NCBI RefSeq assembly: GCF_021018805.1
Contig: NC_086247.1
Location: forward strand, 97,171,338-97,235,337
DNA from: Prinia subflava
Lineage: Eukaryota > Chordata > Aves > Passeriformes > Cisticolidae
Length of the DNA stretch: 64,000 nt
Direction: 5' to 3'
The first letter of the stretch is position 1. Every line of letters starts with the position of its first letter. The translations under genes and the position numbers were made by a program. The notes under the pieces are model-generated. The model ran no database searches and was not told where the DNA came from. It saw only the letters and a program-made list of their open reading frames with translations. Of the stretch, positions 19,059-31,653 are shown in pieces.

Positions 19059-19590
19059 TGTACAAAATCTGGCTGGTATTGAGTTAACTGTCTTCATAGT
19101 AACTCCTGTGGTGATGTGGGTTGGATTTATGCTTAAATCAGAATTTATAATGAACCAGTTAAACATTGTTTGCACAGCATCAATGGTATCTCCTTTATCA
19201 TTGTGCATCCTTCCACAGAGAGTAAGCTGGGTGTCAGAAAGAAGTTGATAGCTGTCTGTCCCAATTTTTTCAAAGGGAAATTCCATAGCATATAACATCA
19301 TAGCATTAAGACTGGGCTAGAGGAAGAAAGATGTGGAGCTGCTTGGTTTCTAAGGTGGCCATTATGTGGGGACTGGGCATCAGTATGCTCATGGGAGATG
19401 GCAAATGATTAGATTGCATTGTATAGCTTTTTTTCCTGTCCTTCACCTATTAAACTGTCCGTATCTTGATCCATGAGTTTATTAGTTTCAGTCTTTCTAT
19501 TCTCTCCCCTGTGCTACTTGGTTGGGCTAGGTCAGGGAGGAATGAGTTTCTCTGAGTGCTTAGCTGCTGGCCAGGGCCAACTCATCACAA
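19059..19590 (+). mobile_element. Old avian LTR copy 1 (plus strand)
   Basis: Begins TGTACAAAATCTGGCTGG and continues with GAGTTAAC..CTTCATAGTA, GTTTGCACAGCATCAA, GAAGAAAGATGTGG, ATTAAACTGTC and GAGTTTATTAGTTTC blocks. They occur in the same order as in the copies at 23182, 24561 and 31075. I know this arrangement as a common avian LTR (I believe ERVL-type). The copy is strongly diverged; the end, near GCTGCTGGCCAGGG, is approximate. A minus-strand ORF of 108 codons across it is fortuitous. Confidence 0.72.
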
Positions 19591-19662
19591 AAGAAAAAGA
19601 AAAAAAAGAAAAAAAAAAGAAAAAAAAAAAAAAGGAGGTAGGAAAAAAGAAAAAGAAAAATC
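19588..19662 (+). repeat. A-rich (A/G) low-complexity tract
   Basis: About 75 bp of A with scattered G directly after the LTR copy. It creates a spurious lysine-rich ORF. Confidence 0.9.
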
Positions 19663-22600
19663 ATATTTTTTGTAGAAAAAGTCACTTTTAGCTAAAAGGG
19701 GACAAGTTCAGAGTGGTGTAGATTAAATCCTGTATAGTAGAATAGACAAATACATCAAATGAAAATCACCCCAAAAGGAAATTTGTTTGCCTGGAATTTT
19801 AGTTCATTGAGGAAAATCCCCAAACTCAACCAAAATAAACCAAACCCCAGAACAGAAACATCAAAAGGTCTGGTTACAATGTACTTAGGAGAAAATTATT
19901 TTTTTCTTTCCCAAAATCTCTCTTTTATTTTGTAATTCCTGTCTTACAATGTGCAAGGATTTAAACTTAATATCCAAATCCAAGCAAAGCTTTTGATAGC
20001 TCTGTCTTTTTGATAGTAATTATTTTAGAATGTCTTGTTGTTCACTTAACTTTGGAAGGAAGCCCATACAGAATTTGCTTTGAAATTAACAGAATTTAAA
20101 ATGAACAGCAAGCAAGTTTTTATTGGCTTACTTTAGTTTCATCTGTATTGATCTTAAGTTATTCCCAGCACTTTAAAGCATGTCAAACTTTTATGGTCTT
20201 AATAAAAAAATAAATTTCTGTAGAAACATTTTTTTCTTAAATGTATTTTTTTTTTACTTCTACTTCTTTATTTTCCAGCTTTACTGTGCTATATTTCACT
20301 CAGTGTCTTCCTAACTGGCTTTCCTATCACTTAAAAGTGAGCAAAACTTCAGACAAGAGTCTTTTGTTCTTGGTATAGACAGAATGTCAATGACAATCAG
20401 TCATGTAAGTAAACTTACTTAGGAAGTAAGTTTAAACCCAGCTTGGCTAACATCAGTGTGGCAAAATTACCAGTGATTATAGCTCCAAACCACAAAAATT
20501 CCCAGTTCAAACTTATGCTAGCTCATCTTTAATATGAATGTATTAATCTCCAGCATGTTCAGTGGGACCTCAGCTGATTCTGTGTCCTTTCCATCCAGGA
20601 TTTTTCAGAATATGGCTAGTTTATTTTTGCCTGCTTCTCATTCTCAATCTAAAATCCTAAATACTTAACAGTAGCAGTTTTATCTGTTGGTACCACAATA
20701 CTTCATTGGGAATTTATGTGTGTTTTTCCAAGAGGTCTTAGAACCTCCATGATATCTAACCCAGCCATCAAATCTTTATTCATTCATGGTCTGTAACAGT
20801 ATTTCTGTTCCCTCAAATTCTTGCAGTGTGCAAGATTTAATTCTCCAAGAGTGTCTCAGAGGTCTATGTCTTATTGAAACCCTTCCATACAGGAAATAGC
20901 AGAGAGAAAAATGTTGTCATACACTACTGCACAAAATTAAAGAGGAACTGAAGGATATACTGGGAAAGATTAATTTCTTTGTTGTGAATGGAAACATTAT
21001 GTACTGAGATACCACAATCACAGCCACATACCAAGGCACATCTTCATATTAGTCTTTCAAAGTGCATTCAAAATTAATTAGAAATTCAAGCACCACCATT
21101 CCTTCTGGAACACAAATGTTTTATTTCAGCTGCAACCAGAAAGATAATAACCAGCATGTGCATTTGAAGAGAAATTGCATTTCAAGATGATAGTGTTCAG
21201 AAGCCCCAGTGCCTTTACAGTGCTGAAGCAGAACAAAATTTTTCTTTCACATGACAGCCTGGATTAAAGCCATTCCTGGAAAGAAGTGCTTTTTAAACTA
21301 GCTCAGTGTGATTGACTGGCCTTAAGCATGATTCGTGTCTGTGTTAAAGTTCTAGCATATCAAAAGTTTTTGCTTCCAGCTTTTTGCCAAAAGAAGTGAC
21401 GCTCAGCTGCTTTATTTATTTTATTTCCCCAGTTATAGCCTGAAGTTTTAGAGAAGCTATTCTGAAGTTCAAGCCTTCAAAGTGTAATTACAAGGAAAAA
21501 GGGACACTTCTCACGTACTAGCTCACCTTTTTTACTTCAACTACTTGCTTACCCGCACATACAACGAATTAATCTGCTTAATTCATGTAGGTCAGATACT
21601 AACTTGGGCAAGACATAGCATAAGATTAACCCTTTTCATGACTGTGTGACTAGTGCAGAATTGTCACTTTCAGCTACGGACCTCAGTGCTGCTGTAGTGG
21701 CTTGGAGCAGCTCAGGTTGCACCCTCAGTTTATTTGATCAGTAAAAAACCCAATGTTATAATTTTGTAGGCTTCAATGAAAGAAATCCTGAAAAATAACT
21801 TATAATACACTTATCTTAGAATTACATTTATGAGATTACAGTTTTTAATACTTGTCAGATTTCCCGCTGTCTTGAGTACAAGGAAAATTAACACGATAAG
21901 AAATTGCATAGGGAAAGGTTTACTTGTGGAGTTGTGTGCATATCCTTATTTCCAACGCTGAAGAAAAAAAACTGTAAGTATAGCTTCACTAGTGGAACTT
22001 TAGCATTGTTGCCTTGGCCAGATTTTCAAGTTACTAGTGGGTGGATCAGGGAAATCCCTAGTAAGAGGAAATAAAAGAGATGGGAAGGGTATGTTCCCCC
22101 AAGAATCTTAGAATTCCTGGGAACCAACATCTAATCTTGTGTCTCCCATCTCTCTTCCTCTCCTACTTCTATGTATTAATTTCTTGATGGATATGCTTCT
22201 GAAGGCTTTGGCCATTTAAGAGGAAAGAAAAAGGAATGGCATATAGTTTCACATATCAAGTTAAGCATAATAATTAACGGTATTAATTTTTTTAATAGTA
22301 TGTAAAACCATCAGTTATAAGCTTCCAATTTCACAAAATGTATGATTTAATCTTGATGAAACCTATTCCAGCAGGTTTCTGAAGTGATAAAAGACAGAAC
22401 CTGGGATAAGAAGTTGAATTCAATTCTACTTCCAGGTTTTCTCTTTGAATGCCTGTCGTGTAGACAGTGGAGGACTATTTTCTAATTCATTAATAGAAGT
22501 AATGATATTGGCTGTCAAAAATGTCCATAGAAAAACTGAGTTAAATAATCTATTATTATTTTGGTGGCAGCTCAAAGCAGACAGCAAAATAGGCATTTTG

Positions 22601-23181
22601 CTGCTCTTGATACTGTTGCCTTCAATGGCTGTTAACCCCAGTTCTTCCAAATATTCAGGTTTTCAAAACAACATGAAGCACACTAGTTTACAAGTATCAG
22701 ATTCTAACAGTAGCAAGGACATCTCTCATCCGTATCTTGGTCCTTGGTGACAAGCATGAGTCTGGTCCCACAGCTGGTTCAGCAAGCAGAATCTGCAAAA
22801 ACCTTCATAGTGAGGGATGAGGAGTTTGCCTTGAGTTACCTGCAGCTGTAATTCATCTCAGAAGAGACTGGAGACCTTGAATATTGAATGTTTTTGCTCA
22901 GTGACAGAATGCCTACTTGATCACTGAAGTCCTCTATTTCAAGATGGTTGCTAACTAGAAATGCAGATATTCCTCTTGAGTTTCATTAGTCTGAAGCAAA
23001 TGTACATTTACTTGACAACTAAAGAGCCTGACTCCAGTCATTAACTTCTGCCTTGTGGTTGTATTCTGTGGTACTGGGAACTGCTAAGCTCCTAGTTGCT
23101 GTGCAGTAGCATAGGAGTCTGTCTCCCTCTACCTCTCTTCCATTTTCAGAGCTGGACGGAAGGTGCAAAGCTCTGCAGCTG
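19663..23181. other. Unique AT-rich sequence, nothing recognised
   Basis: About 3.5 kb of non-repetitive sequence. No ORF with protein-like composition, RNA gene or repeat was recognised. Confidence 0.5.
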
Positions 23182-23757
23182 TGTGCTGGGTCTGACTGGG
23201 ATGAAATTAACTCTCATCACATAATCCCATATGAAGCAGTGGTTTGAATTTGTGACTGGAACAGTGATGATACACCAATCTTTAGCTGTTGTTAAGCCAC
23301 ATTTGCACAGCACCAAGGCCTTTTTTCCTCCCATTCTATAGGTGTGGGTGGGGGTCCACAGGAGTCTGAGAGGGGACACAGACAGGATAGCTGACACAAG
23401 CTGACCAAAGAGATATTCCATACCTTACAGTGTCTGCTCAGCAATGAAAACTCAATGAAAGGAGGAGGAAGAGCTGATGCTCAGTGCTATGGTCTCAGTC
23501 TTCCCAAGCAGCCTTTACATGTGCTGAGGCCTGGCTTCTCAGGAAGCAGCTGGACATCTATTTTCAACAGGAATAGTGAATTAACTACTAAATTGCCTTC
23601 TTTGTGTGTGCATCTTTGTTTCACTTATTCAATTGTCTATTTAAGCCCACAAGTTTTTTCACTTTTATGTTTCTGATTGTCTCTTCAATCTCAATGTCAG
23701 GGAATGAGTGAGCTACTGTTCGGGGAGGTAGCAGCTGGATGGAGTCATGCCACCACC
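23182..23757 (+). mobile_element. Old avian LTR copy 2 (plus strand)
   Basis: Begins TGTGCTGGGTCTGACTGGG, close to the usual TGTGCTGGTTTTGGCTGGG start of this avian LTR family. It follows with GGTTTGAATTTGTGACTGGA, GCACAGCACCAAGGCC, GGGGACACAGACAGGATAGC, GACCAAAGAGATATTCCATA, CTTCCCAAGCA and CACAAGTTTTTTCACTTTTA. Boundaries at the right are approximate. Too diverged for any function; minus-strand ORFs in it are chance. Confidence 0.8.
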
Positions 23758-24077
23758 ACCTGAAAGAATACATTATAAATATATACTTCCATACACATAT
23801 ACTGCATCTTCTGCCTGCCTCATTTCTTAAGGTTCAGGTCTCCAAATAGCCCTTTCTATTCATGGGACACATAGATACAGTGCAACAGGAGAAATCAGCC
23901 TATGCAACTCAGGTCAGGGAAGATTTCCATCCCATTCTGATGTAATATACTTTCAATCAACTTTTCTTCACTTGAAGAATCAACTCAATAAGAGTAAATG
24001 AATGTGTACTTCTGGTAGGCAGGTGGTAATTGAATGGCAGACATTAAACCTTTGGTTAGTGGCTTATTTCTCACACA

Positions 24078-24078
<1 letters not shown>
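23758..24078. other. Unique spacer between LTR copy 2 and poly-A tract
   Basis: No gene or repeat recognised. A short TAAATATATAC-type AT stretch lies near 23775. Confidence 0.45.

Positions 24079-24080
<2 letters not shown>

Positions 24081-24118
<38 letters not shown>
24081..24118 (+). repeat. Poly-A tract, about 38 bases
   Basis: Uninterrupted run of A. No retroposed sequence was recognised upstream of it. It could be an expanded microsatellite or the tail of an unrecognised retroposon. Confidence 0.9.
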
Positions 24119-24119
<1 letters not shown>

Positions 24120-24560
24120 CCATAAAAAACCTTTCCATTTTGTCTGTCTAAATCTTCTGATTCTGTCTGTCTAAACCCTACTATCACCATCCATCTCTTA
24201 TCATGTACTCAAATAGATGGGTATTTTTATAGCTTAGCATAGCTTTAAGCATATGATTGCTACAAATTCATTTCAGTCAGTCATTATTATTAATTCTTAA
24301 AATGGAAGAATAGTTCTTAAACAGGAAACCTCATGAAACAGGGTTTGACTTCACAGCAGTCTGTACGGGCCCTGGAACAAGACTGAAAGTTATGGGGAGG
24401 GCTCTTACTAGAAGCAACAGTACAAATACTGGCAGAAGAAAATGTGATACCAAATTTCTTTTTAATTTTTATTAGAACATGTAGTCTTTGCAAAAAGTTG
24501 TCAGAAATTTGTCCATTTGCTAAAATAGTGGTGACCCCAATTTTTTATTTTTAAAAATAG
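24119..24560. other. Unique AT-rich spacer
   Basis: About 440 bp with no recognised feature. It contains a near-duplicated TTCTGTCTGTCTAAA motif at about 24139-24175. Confidence 0.45.
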
Positions 24561-25056
24561 TGTACTGATTTTGACTGGGATAGAGTTAACTTTCTTCATA
24601 GTAGTTTGCATGCTGCTATATTTGGTATATGTGATTGAGACTGTGTTGATAACACACTGTTGAACACTGCTTATGTAGCATCAAGGCCTTTTCTGTTTCT
24701 CATGTTGCCCCTCCAGTGTCTAGGCTGGGGTGGGCAGGGAGTTGGCAGGGGACACAGCCAGGAGAGTTTGTCCTAATTAATGAAAGAGATATCTCATGAC
24801 ATAAGATGTTGTACTGAGTAATAAAAAATGGAGGGGAGGAGAGGAAAGAGGGACAAAGGAGTGACATTTAGACACATGGTGCTTTTATTTTGAAGTAATC
24901 ATTATTCTTGGTGAAGCTCTGCTTTCCTGTGCAGGCTTTGCTTGCATGCTCAGATTTTACCCATTAGTTTTCTCACTTTTACCCTTCCAATTCTCTCTGC
25001 CATGCTGCTGCATGGAAGTGACCAAGCTGAACTACCTATTAGGGTTAAACACAGGA
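24561..25056 (+). mobile_element. Old avian LTR copy 3 (plus strand)
   Basis: Begins TGTACTGATTTTGACTGGG, then GATAGAGTTAACTTTCTTCA, TGTTGATAACACACTG, ATCAAGGCCTTTTCTG, GGGGACACAGCCAGGA, AAAGAGATATCTCATGACAT and an end of TTAGGGTTAAACACAGG. These are the canonical blocks of the family in order. A candidate 5-bp duplication AATAG/AATAA (24556-24560, about 25057-25061) has one mismatch and fits ERVL-type integration. Confidence 0.85.
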
Positions 25057-28000
25057 AATAATAATTGTTTTACATGTATGAGACATATATGATCCTGAAA
25101 ACTTGAAGAATTTATTTAAAAATGTCTCCTTTTCCTATCCTCTACTGACTTGCGTGTTGCCACATGCCTTCAGAATTTAACTACAGACTAAAAAATCTAG
25201 AAGGCTGGTCTCAGCAGTAAGCATTTTATTTCTATATATTGAAATATGTCCAGAGAAAGAAAATAACATAACCTCCTTTAATCTGGTCACTGTCCTAATA
25301 AACCAAAGTATAATATCAAAATTTTGCCACATCAGTTTAGCAGAAATTGATAATCTCTATGCCCTTTACAAAAGATTTTCCAGGAAAACATATCCCATAC
25401 TTTATACATAAATATATTGCTTTGCATATGACTACATCACATTTGAGCATAGACTTTACTACTTTTGAATACAAATATTCTATATTGAGCATGCTCGTTC
25501 TTTTCTCTGATCATAAAGCAATAAAACAAAAAACCTTCAAAAAGTCAACCTGGTTAACAGTCCTAAAACTTAAAAATTTCAATTGTAATTGAAGTAAATT
25601 AATGTAATTGAAAAATGAAGAAATTAGAACACTATTTTTTAAATAAAACATGTTGGACTACTGTCAGTGATATTCATTTTTTCTTTTACATGAATAATGT
25701 ACCAGCTAGTCTGTTGTTTTACTTGGCTAACAACCTTGTAGACAGTCATATAATTTCCTAGAATACTAAGAGAAATATTTATTTAGTACTTAGGCAAAGA
25801 GTGGCACAAATGGAGGAGGAAGGCTTCTAAATCCAGTAACAGCTTCTGCTCATGTCTAGTCATGAATGAAACACAATGAGAAATGGATAAGAAGGTCAAG
25901 CAGTTTTTCATTTCTTGGATGAAGCTGTTACAGGTTTGCGCAGGTAAAACTAATTCCACAATGTAGAAATATAAGGGAATTTCAGAAATAGTTACCTGAA
26001 CTTTATCATGGGAGAAATCATAACATATTCTCCCCCTAATAGCAGATCTGCTTCTAATTTACCCTGGCAATAAATCTGATGGTAATCCCATCATTTCGCT
26101 GAATGACAAAGATGACTCAAAGTACACCCGGTTTTCAAATATGTTTTCAGTTATGCTGATTCCAACATTAAAAATCCTAGATCAGTTCTTTGATCTGTTT
26201 GACCATGTAGTTCTATAAAAATTAAGCCAGCACAACTGAGAGGGTGTAAAGAAACATGCAAACAGTGAAAACACAGAATAGTTCAAAGTGGGCTTGACTC
26301 CAAGGAAAGAATTTTCTGTAATAAAAATCAATGAGACCAGTGGGAATTGATGAATTTTTCCCCCTAATTGAATCCAGAGTTGATTTCAATTAGAATTCAT
26401 AGCCCATGGCATTAGTGTTACCATCACTGCAAATCGCATTACAAAGGGCATAAGTTATTCAAACTAAGATTCAAAATTTTCCATAGTTTCAAGACTGTAA
26501 TTAGAGTGTATTACTTGGAGGCTATTAGATTAAATTACACATTCACATTCCTCTTAAAGTTGATGAATTTTCCAGATTGAAAAAAGATGTTAGATTCAAT
26601 GGTAATGAAGGAATATTAACCATGTAGTAGTTGGGTAAGAAGAGTGAACAAGTGATTATTATGACATATATTCATTTATTGGTGACAATCAAGACAAAAT
26701 TTAGAAGAATTTATCTGTGGAAGAGCTTCTTTTTTTGATCAAATCTATACTATCTTTATAATATTAATTCCTTAAAAACACAGAATAAACCTCCCTAGAA
26801 AAGTAAATTTTGAAAATTTTCTGGCTAAGTATAGACATTATTTTCACAGGTTATTTTCACAAGTTTATAATTTCCAGGCTATAAAAAGTAGAATATATTA
26901 GCTGTTTATTCAATACAACGTCAAAAAAAGCCCAATTCAAAAAAGTTTATTAGGAAAAAATTAATGATGAGGGGGGAAAAGCAATTTTCAGAAGAAGACT
27001 AACAATATTCTTCTCAGTTTAAAATATTAAGAATATAAAGAATATGTAAAAAGACCTATACCCTGCTCTCAATTCTGTTTGCATGTAAAATCACACACTG
27101 AAGACAATTTGAATGCCATGTTTTTTAGTTTGGAGGCTGTTGTGGGTTTGTTGGCTTGTTTTGCTTTGCTTTGTGTTTTACTTTGAAGACTTTAGTAACA
27201 CTTGATTGTTTGTTTGCCATTCTAAGACTCAGAAATACAGGGTGGGGTTTTTTTTCCAACAAAGCCTTCATTGCCAATTCATCAAAATGATAAACTGAGC
27301 TTTTTGCAGTCTAAGGGGAATTAAGTATAAAACAAAATGCTAACAGGAAGTACACTTGCAATCTCACATTGACTATTACATTTTATGGAGATATTTCCTA
27401 ATGATAAGTAAGAGTTTGCTGAAAATATGGTTATGTTGTGCTATGTATTACCTGGCAGTTTAGTTTTGATCAAACAACGTCATGGTCAACTCCTTGTCTC
27501 AGCAAGAATTCAGAGCAGAGTTATTAACTGGCATTTTTCTGGGAAAAATATTAAGCAGAAGAATAAATAATCTCAGAAGTGCTCACAGAAAGTGAAACAA
27601 TCAAATGACAGTAAGTAAAGAACTACTGCAGAAAGTACTCAAATTAAAATGATGTAAAAATATATTATTTATTATATATTGTTTTTAAAATACTCTTTCC
27701 CTGACAGACACACCAATTCCACTTCCAAAATTTATCATTAGCAATTCTCTGTTTACTTAATAGAGAGCATTACTCATGTTGACAATTAGTATGGTACTAT
27801 TTTGGCTGCAGTTCTCAGTGGAACCATTTTCAGAAAAACTTACTGCATGACACTGAGGAAAATACTGACTATCTCAACACTGCATAACAAAGCAAAGACT
27901 TTTTCACTAGGGTAGACAGGAGAGACTCAGGGCAATTTGGGAAATGTTACTGCAAGAGTAGCAAGAATTATGCATTTCCTGGTATGCAATAGTGAAAAGA

Positions 28001-28239
28001 AAGTTACTTGTTTGTGCTTGGCAATGTTTGGAAAAAAGTTCTAGATGCATGCAGCACTGTTCATCACATCAAGTGTCCACAGAGAGAAAAATGTGCTTTG
28101 TATTCAGAAACAGGGAAGTATTTTTGCTTTCTGCTCCTTTTTCCCAAATCCACTACAAAGCTATCTATTTTGTTTTACGGTTACTTTTCCAAGTCTCAGG
28201 CCATGTTTGCTTTTAGAAATAAACACAACAGAAAGGAGA
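25057..28239. other. Unique AT-rich sequence, nothing recognised
   Basis: About 3.2 kb of AT-rich, non-repetitive sequence. No gene, RNA or mobile element recognised. Confidence 0.5.
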
Positions 28240-28302
28240 TATAGTATTCCTTAGATTTGGTAAATCTATGCGTGGTATAGTATTCCTTAGATTTGGTAAA
28301 TC
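28240..28302 (+). repeat. Exact 27-bp direct duplication with 9-bp spacer
   Basis: TATAGTATTCCTTAGATTTG plus seven more bases occurs identically at 28240-28266 and 28276-28302, separated by TATGCGTGG. Probably a recent replication-slippage duplication. Confidence 0.93.
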
Positions 28303-28369
28303 CATCTAAATCTAATCTAATCTTACATCAGTGGGTATTCGTACCAATGGCATACTAATGAGTGCAGTA

Positions 28370-29337
28370 ACCATTCTTGTTTAGTGGCATCTAGGGGTCC
28401 ATCCTGAGTCTAGTCCTACCTAAGATCTTAATCAATGGACTGAATGATGGGACAGCATGTACACTCAGCTAGTGTGCAGATGGCATAGGATTGGGAGAAG
28501 CAGTGATACCTCAGAGAGTTGTGCTGCCAAGCAGAGGGGCTGACAGGCTGGAGTGATGGGATGACAGGAGACCCATGAACCTCAGCAAAGAGAAATGCCA
28601 AGTCCTGCACCTGTGGAGGAACAACCCCATACACCAACGTATGCTGAGGCACACCCGCTTGGAAAGCAGTTGGGCAGAAAATGCCCTGGCGTTCTCAGCT
28701 GAACACAAGACAGTGATATGCCCTTGCAGCAAATGTTACTGGCATCCTGGGCTGCATTAGACAACATAGAACCAGCACATCAACAGGGGTGGTCCAATCC
28801 CTCTGCTCAGCACTGCTGAGATCACACCTGGAGTACTGTTTCCAGTTCTGGGCTTTGCAGTGCAAGGGAGACATGGGTGTGTTAGGTAAATTCCAGAAAA
28901 GAGAAACAAAGATGTTCAGGAGACTGGAGCATGTTACTGGTGAGGAAAAGCTGAAATATCTAGGACTCTTCAGCCTGGTGAAAACAAGGCTCAGCAATAA
29001 GGTTACTAATTTTGCTAAACACCTGAAGAGAGGGTGTAAAGGAGACAGAAACAAATTCTTTTCAGTGGTGACAAGAAGACCAGAGAGGATTAGTGTAATT
29101 GGAAACACAGGAGGTTCCCTATTAATATCAGAAAACACTTCTTATATGTGAGTGTGACTGAGTACTGCCACAGGTTGCCCAGGGAGACTGTGCAGTGTTC
29201 CTCTCTGGAGAACTTCAAAAGCTCTCTGGGACACTCATACTCTGCAGCCCTGCTTTACTGAGGATATTTGACTAGATGACATGCAGATCCCTTCTAACCT
29301 CAACCATCCTGTGGTTCTGTGATTCTGTGATTCTCTG
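28370..29337 (+). mobile_element. CR1 LINE, 3' end (plus strand), decayed
   Basis: Starts in the CR1 reverse transcriptase (GGGGTCCATCCTGAGTCTAGT, the VLGP-like motif), passes the MNLSKEKCQVLHLWRNN block (about 28575-28620), and continues to the 3' untranslated end with GTTGCCCAGGGAGACTGTG. It finishes CTGTGGTTCTGTGATTCTGT, the usual CR1 terminal repeat. A 120-codon ORF at 28789-29151 matches the non-catalytic C-terminal part of CR1 ORF2 in style (RSHLEYCFQFWALQ). The 5' truncation is normal for CR1. Confidence 0.93.
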
Positions 29338-30230
29338 GCTGTTTCTATTCTATTACTCTGAAATAATTTTAGGTGATTAACATAGTGGTGATTTAATATT
29401 GGATGTTTGTTCCTCTACAAGATATTCTTGAGAATAAGATCTATTAGAAGTCAGAGATCTAGTAATTAAGTTAATTGTGTCTGAGGGTTTTAAAAAGGAC
29501 ACAATCCATTTCTCTTCATTTAAACAACCAGATACCAGAAGACACTAAAATATCTTTGATTTTACTTCTTTCTAGCAGATTCATTAATATCCTGAAGTAC
29601 ACAGGAAATTTCAAATAGCATCTTCTCCAAATATGGTTTTGCAATTTTTACCACCTTACCAAAAGGCTGCTGAACATATTGACCAGCTGTAATATATTCA
29701 CTGTGATGCTGACTATTCTAGTCTCTAATTTTTTTTTACTAGAATGCACAAAATACCAGCATTAAAAACAGACAAAAATCTAAGCCTGCATTCAAAACCA
29801 CTTAGCCATTCTTTGTGGCCTTACTTTCTATGAAAATTTGCAAGGACTTAGGGGGTGGAATTTTCTTGGTGAAGAGTCTGGTAGACTTCACAATAATATA
29901 TTTGAAAAAGTATTTTTGTATCATGTCAGATAATTAATAGTTTAGGTGGTCTCAAATACCAGTAGCAGTTCCAGGATAACAATGTTATCTTCTGTTTCTT
30001 GGATTTTTAGGAGAATGGCAGTTAAATAGTTCTTACAGAAATGATGAGAAAGAAAAAAATGCTCTCAGATTTTCTTCTTGAATAAACACAAATGTAAGTG
30101 TAATCAATAACAAGCCATGAGCCACTCAAGTAAAGTCACTGAGAAGTCCAATTACTTGAGAATAGTTAATCATTCAGAATGGTACAGGACATAAGAATGG
30201 ATGTGATGAACATTTTTTCTTTTAGGGAGA
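29338..30230. other. Unique AT-rich sequence
   Basis: About 0.9 kb without recognised gene or repeat. Confidence 0.45.
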
Positions 30231-30711
30231 TGTCACGATCCAATGGACAGTCATGATGGTTCATTTTGATTTCAAAGTGCAAAAAGAGGCAATGAGAACT
30301 TAGTTCAAGTAAAATCAATGTATCTTTATTGATACACACAATATGCGATAGAAGAGAAGGGAAAGAGAGAGAGAGAGGGAAAAGAGGAAAATGGGGGATA
30401 TAGTTACTGAAAGCAGACGTGAGTCCTCGTGATGCTGAAACCAATAGATCACGTTTGCAGTCCTCATGGCTTGCGCCAATAGATCCATCTTCTCCATTGG
30501 GGAGGCCTCAGAAACTCTCCTTCTTGGGGTGATTATTATAGGTTTTGTTCAATGTGAGGGGCAACAGGCCAATGAGGAGGGGGAGACCTTGTGAGCGCTG
30601 CAGGTGTTCTTGCACAATGTAGAAGCAGGGCAGGCTGGGCTTTGCAGCAGGTACAGCACAGTCAGTCAGAGCAAACACAGCCTCTGCAAACACGGCCCAG
30701 GAACCATAACA
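30231..30711 (-). mobile_element. 3' LTR of a minus-strand endogenous retrovirus fragment
   Basis: On the minus strand the block begins TGTTATGGTTCCTGGGCC (right end 30711) and ends GGATCGTGACA (left end 30231), about 481 bp. AATAAA on the minus strand corresponds to TTTATT at 30325-30330, next to a GA microsatellite at 30362-30378. Directly upstream on the minus strand is AATGGGGGGC, a polypurine-tract-like run, so this appears to be a 3' LTR with internal sequence attached and not a solo LTR. Confidence 0.72.
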
Positions 30712-30905
30712 GCCCCCCATTGTTCCTACCCAGGTCTCTGAGGGGGGCATCTCAGTCTAATAGATGCACCTGCAGGGACAAACCTGCGTCCCACCTCAAT
30801 CAGGCCAGAACTCCTGTGCTGCGGCCTGGGGTCCTTGAGGTCTCAGCCTCTGACAATCGTGAGACAGGTGAGGGATCTTCGGACCGACTCTTACAGGAGG
30901 TAATT
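30712..30905 (-). other. Internal retroviral tail attached to the LTR at 30231-30711
   Basis: About 190 bp of GC-richer sequence upstream (minus strand) of the polypurine-like run, clearly different from the AT-rich flank. It ends near 30905. It probably represents the end of the viral coding region or 3' untranslated sequence, but no protein motif is recognisable. Confidence 0.45.
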
Positions 30906-31074
30906 TTGAAGATCCATAAAATTTTATGATATATAAATAGAAGTATTTTCTTGATTTTTTTTTAATAGCAAGGAGAGTACATTGTATTGGAAAAGCTTGA
31001 CACATTAGATATAGGTCTAGAAATCAGTCTGACTTTTTGCCACAAAATTATTATGCAGCTCTAAGTGGTTACAT

Positions 31075-31653
31075 TTTTGGCAATTTTCTTCACAGTAGCT
31101 AGTATGGGGCTATGCTTTGGAATTATGCTGAAAATAGTGTTGATAATATAGAGATGCTTTTCTTATTCCTGAGTAGTACTTTCACAGTACCAAGGCCTTT
31201 CCTGCTTCTGGTACTACTCCTCCAGGTAGGAGGCTGGGGCTGCACAAAGAGTGGGGAGGGGAGACAGCCAGGGGAGCTGACCTCTATTGACCAAAGGGTT
31301 ATTCTGGACCCTAAGGCCTCGTGATCACTGTGTAAAGCTGGGGGAAGAAGAAGGAATCAGGATGTTTAGAATGATCGTGTTTGCCTTCCCAAGTCACCAT
31401 TCAGCATGATGGAGCCCTGCTATCATGAGGATTGCTGAACATATGCCTACCCATAGGCAATGGTGAATAAATTCCTTGTTTTGCTTTGATTTTGTGAGCA
31501 GTTTTGCTCTAAAAACTTTTTTTTATCTCAACCCGTGACTTTTCACATTTTCACTCTTCCAATTCTTTCCCCCATCCCACCATGATGGTGGCTGTGCAAG
31601 CACAGCAAGTGGCTGTGTGGGACTTAGTCAGTGGGTGGGGTTAAACCACAATA
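31075..31653 (+). mobile_element. Old avian LTR copy 4 (plus strand)
   Basis: The start is truncated or diverged. It then reads AATTTTCTTCACAGTAGCTA, GTATGGGGCTATGCTTTGGA, AGTGTTGATAATATAGAGAT, TACCAAGGCCTTTCCTGC, GGGGAGACAGCCAGGGG, TGACCAAAGGGTTATTC, AGCTGGGGGAAGAAGAAGGA and TCTTTTATCTCAACCC-like blocks. It ends GGGGTTAAACCACAATA. It is the best preserved of the four copies. Confidence 0.88.

Noticed and set aside
18975..19301. 108-codon minus-strand ORF
   Set aside because: It overlaps, in antisense, an old LTR copy whose blocks are recognisable on the plus strand.
28789..29151. 120-codon ORF as a host gene
   Set aside because: It is CR1 ORF2 C-terminal sequence within a recognisable CR1 3' end.
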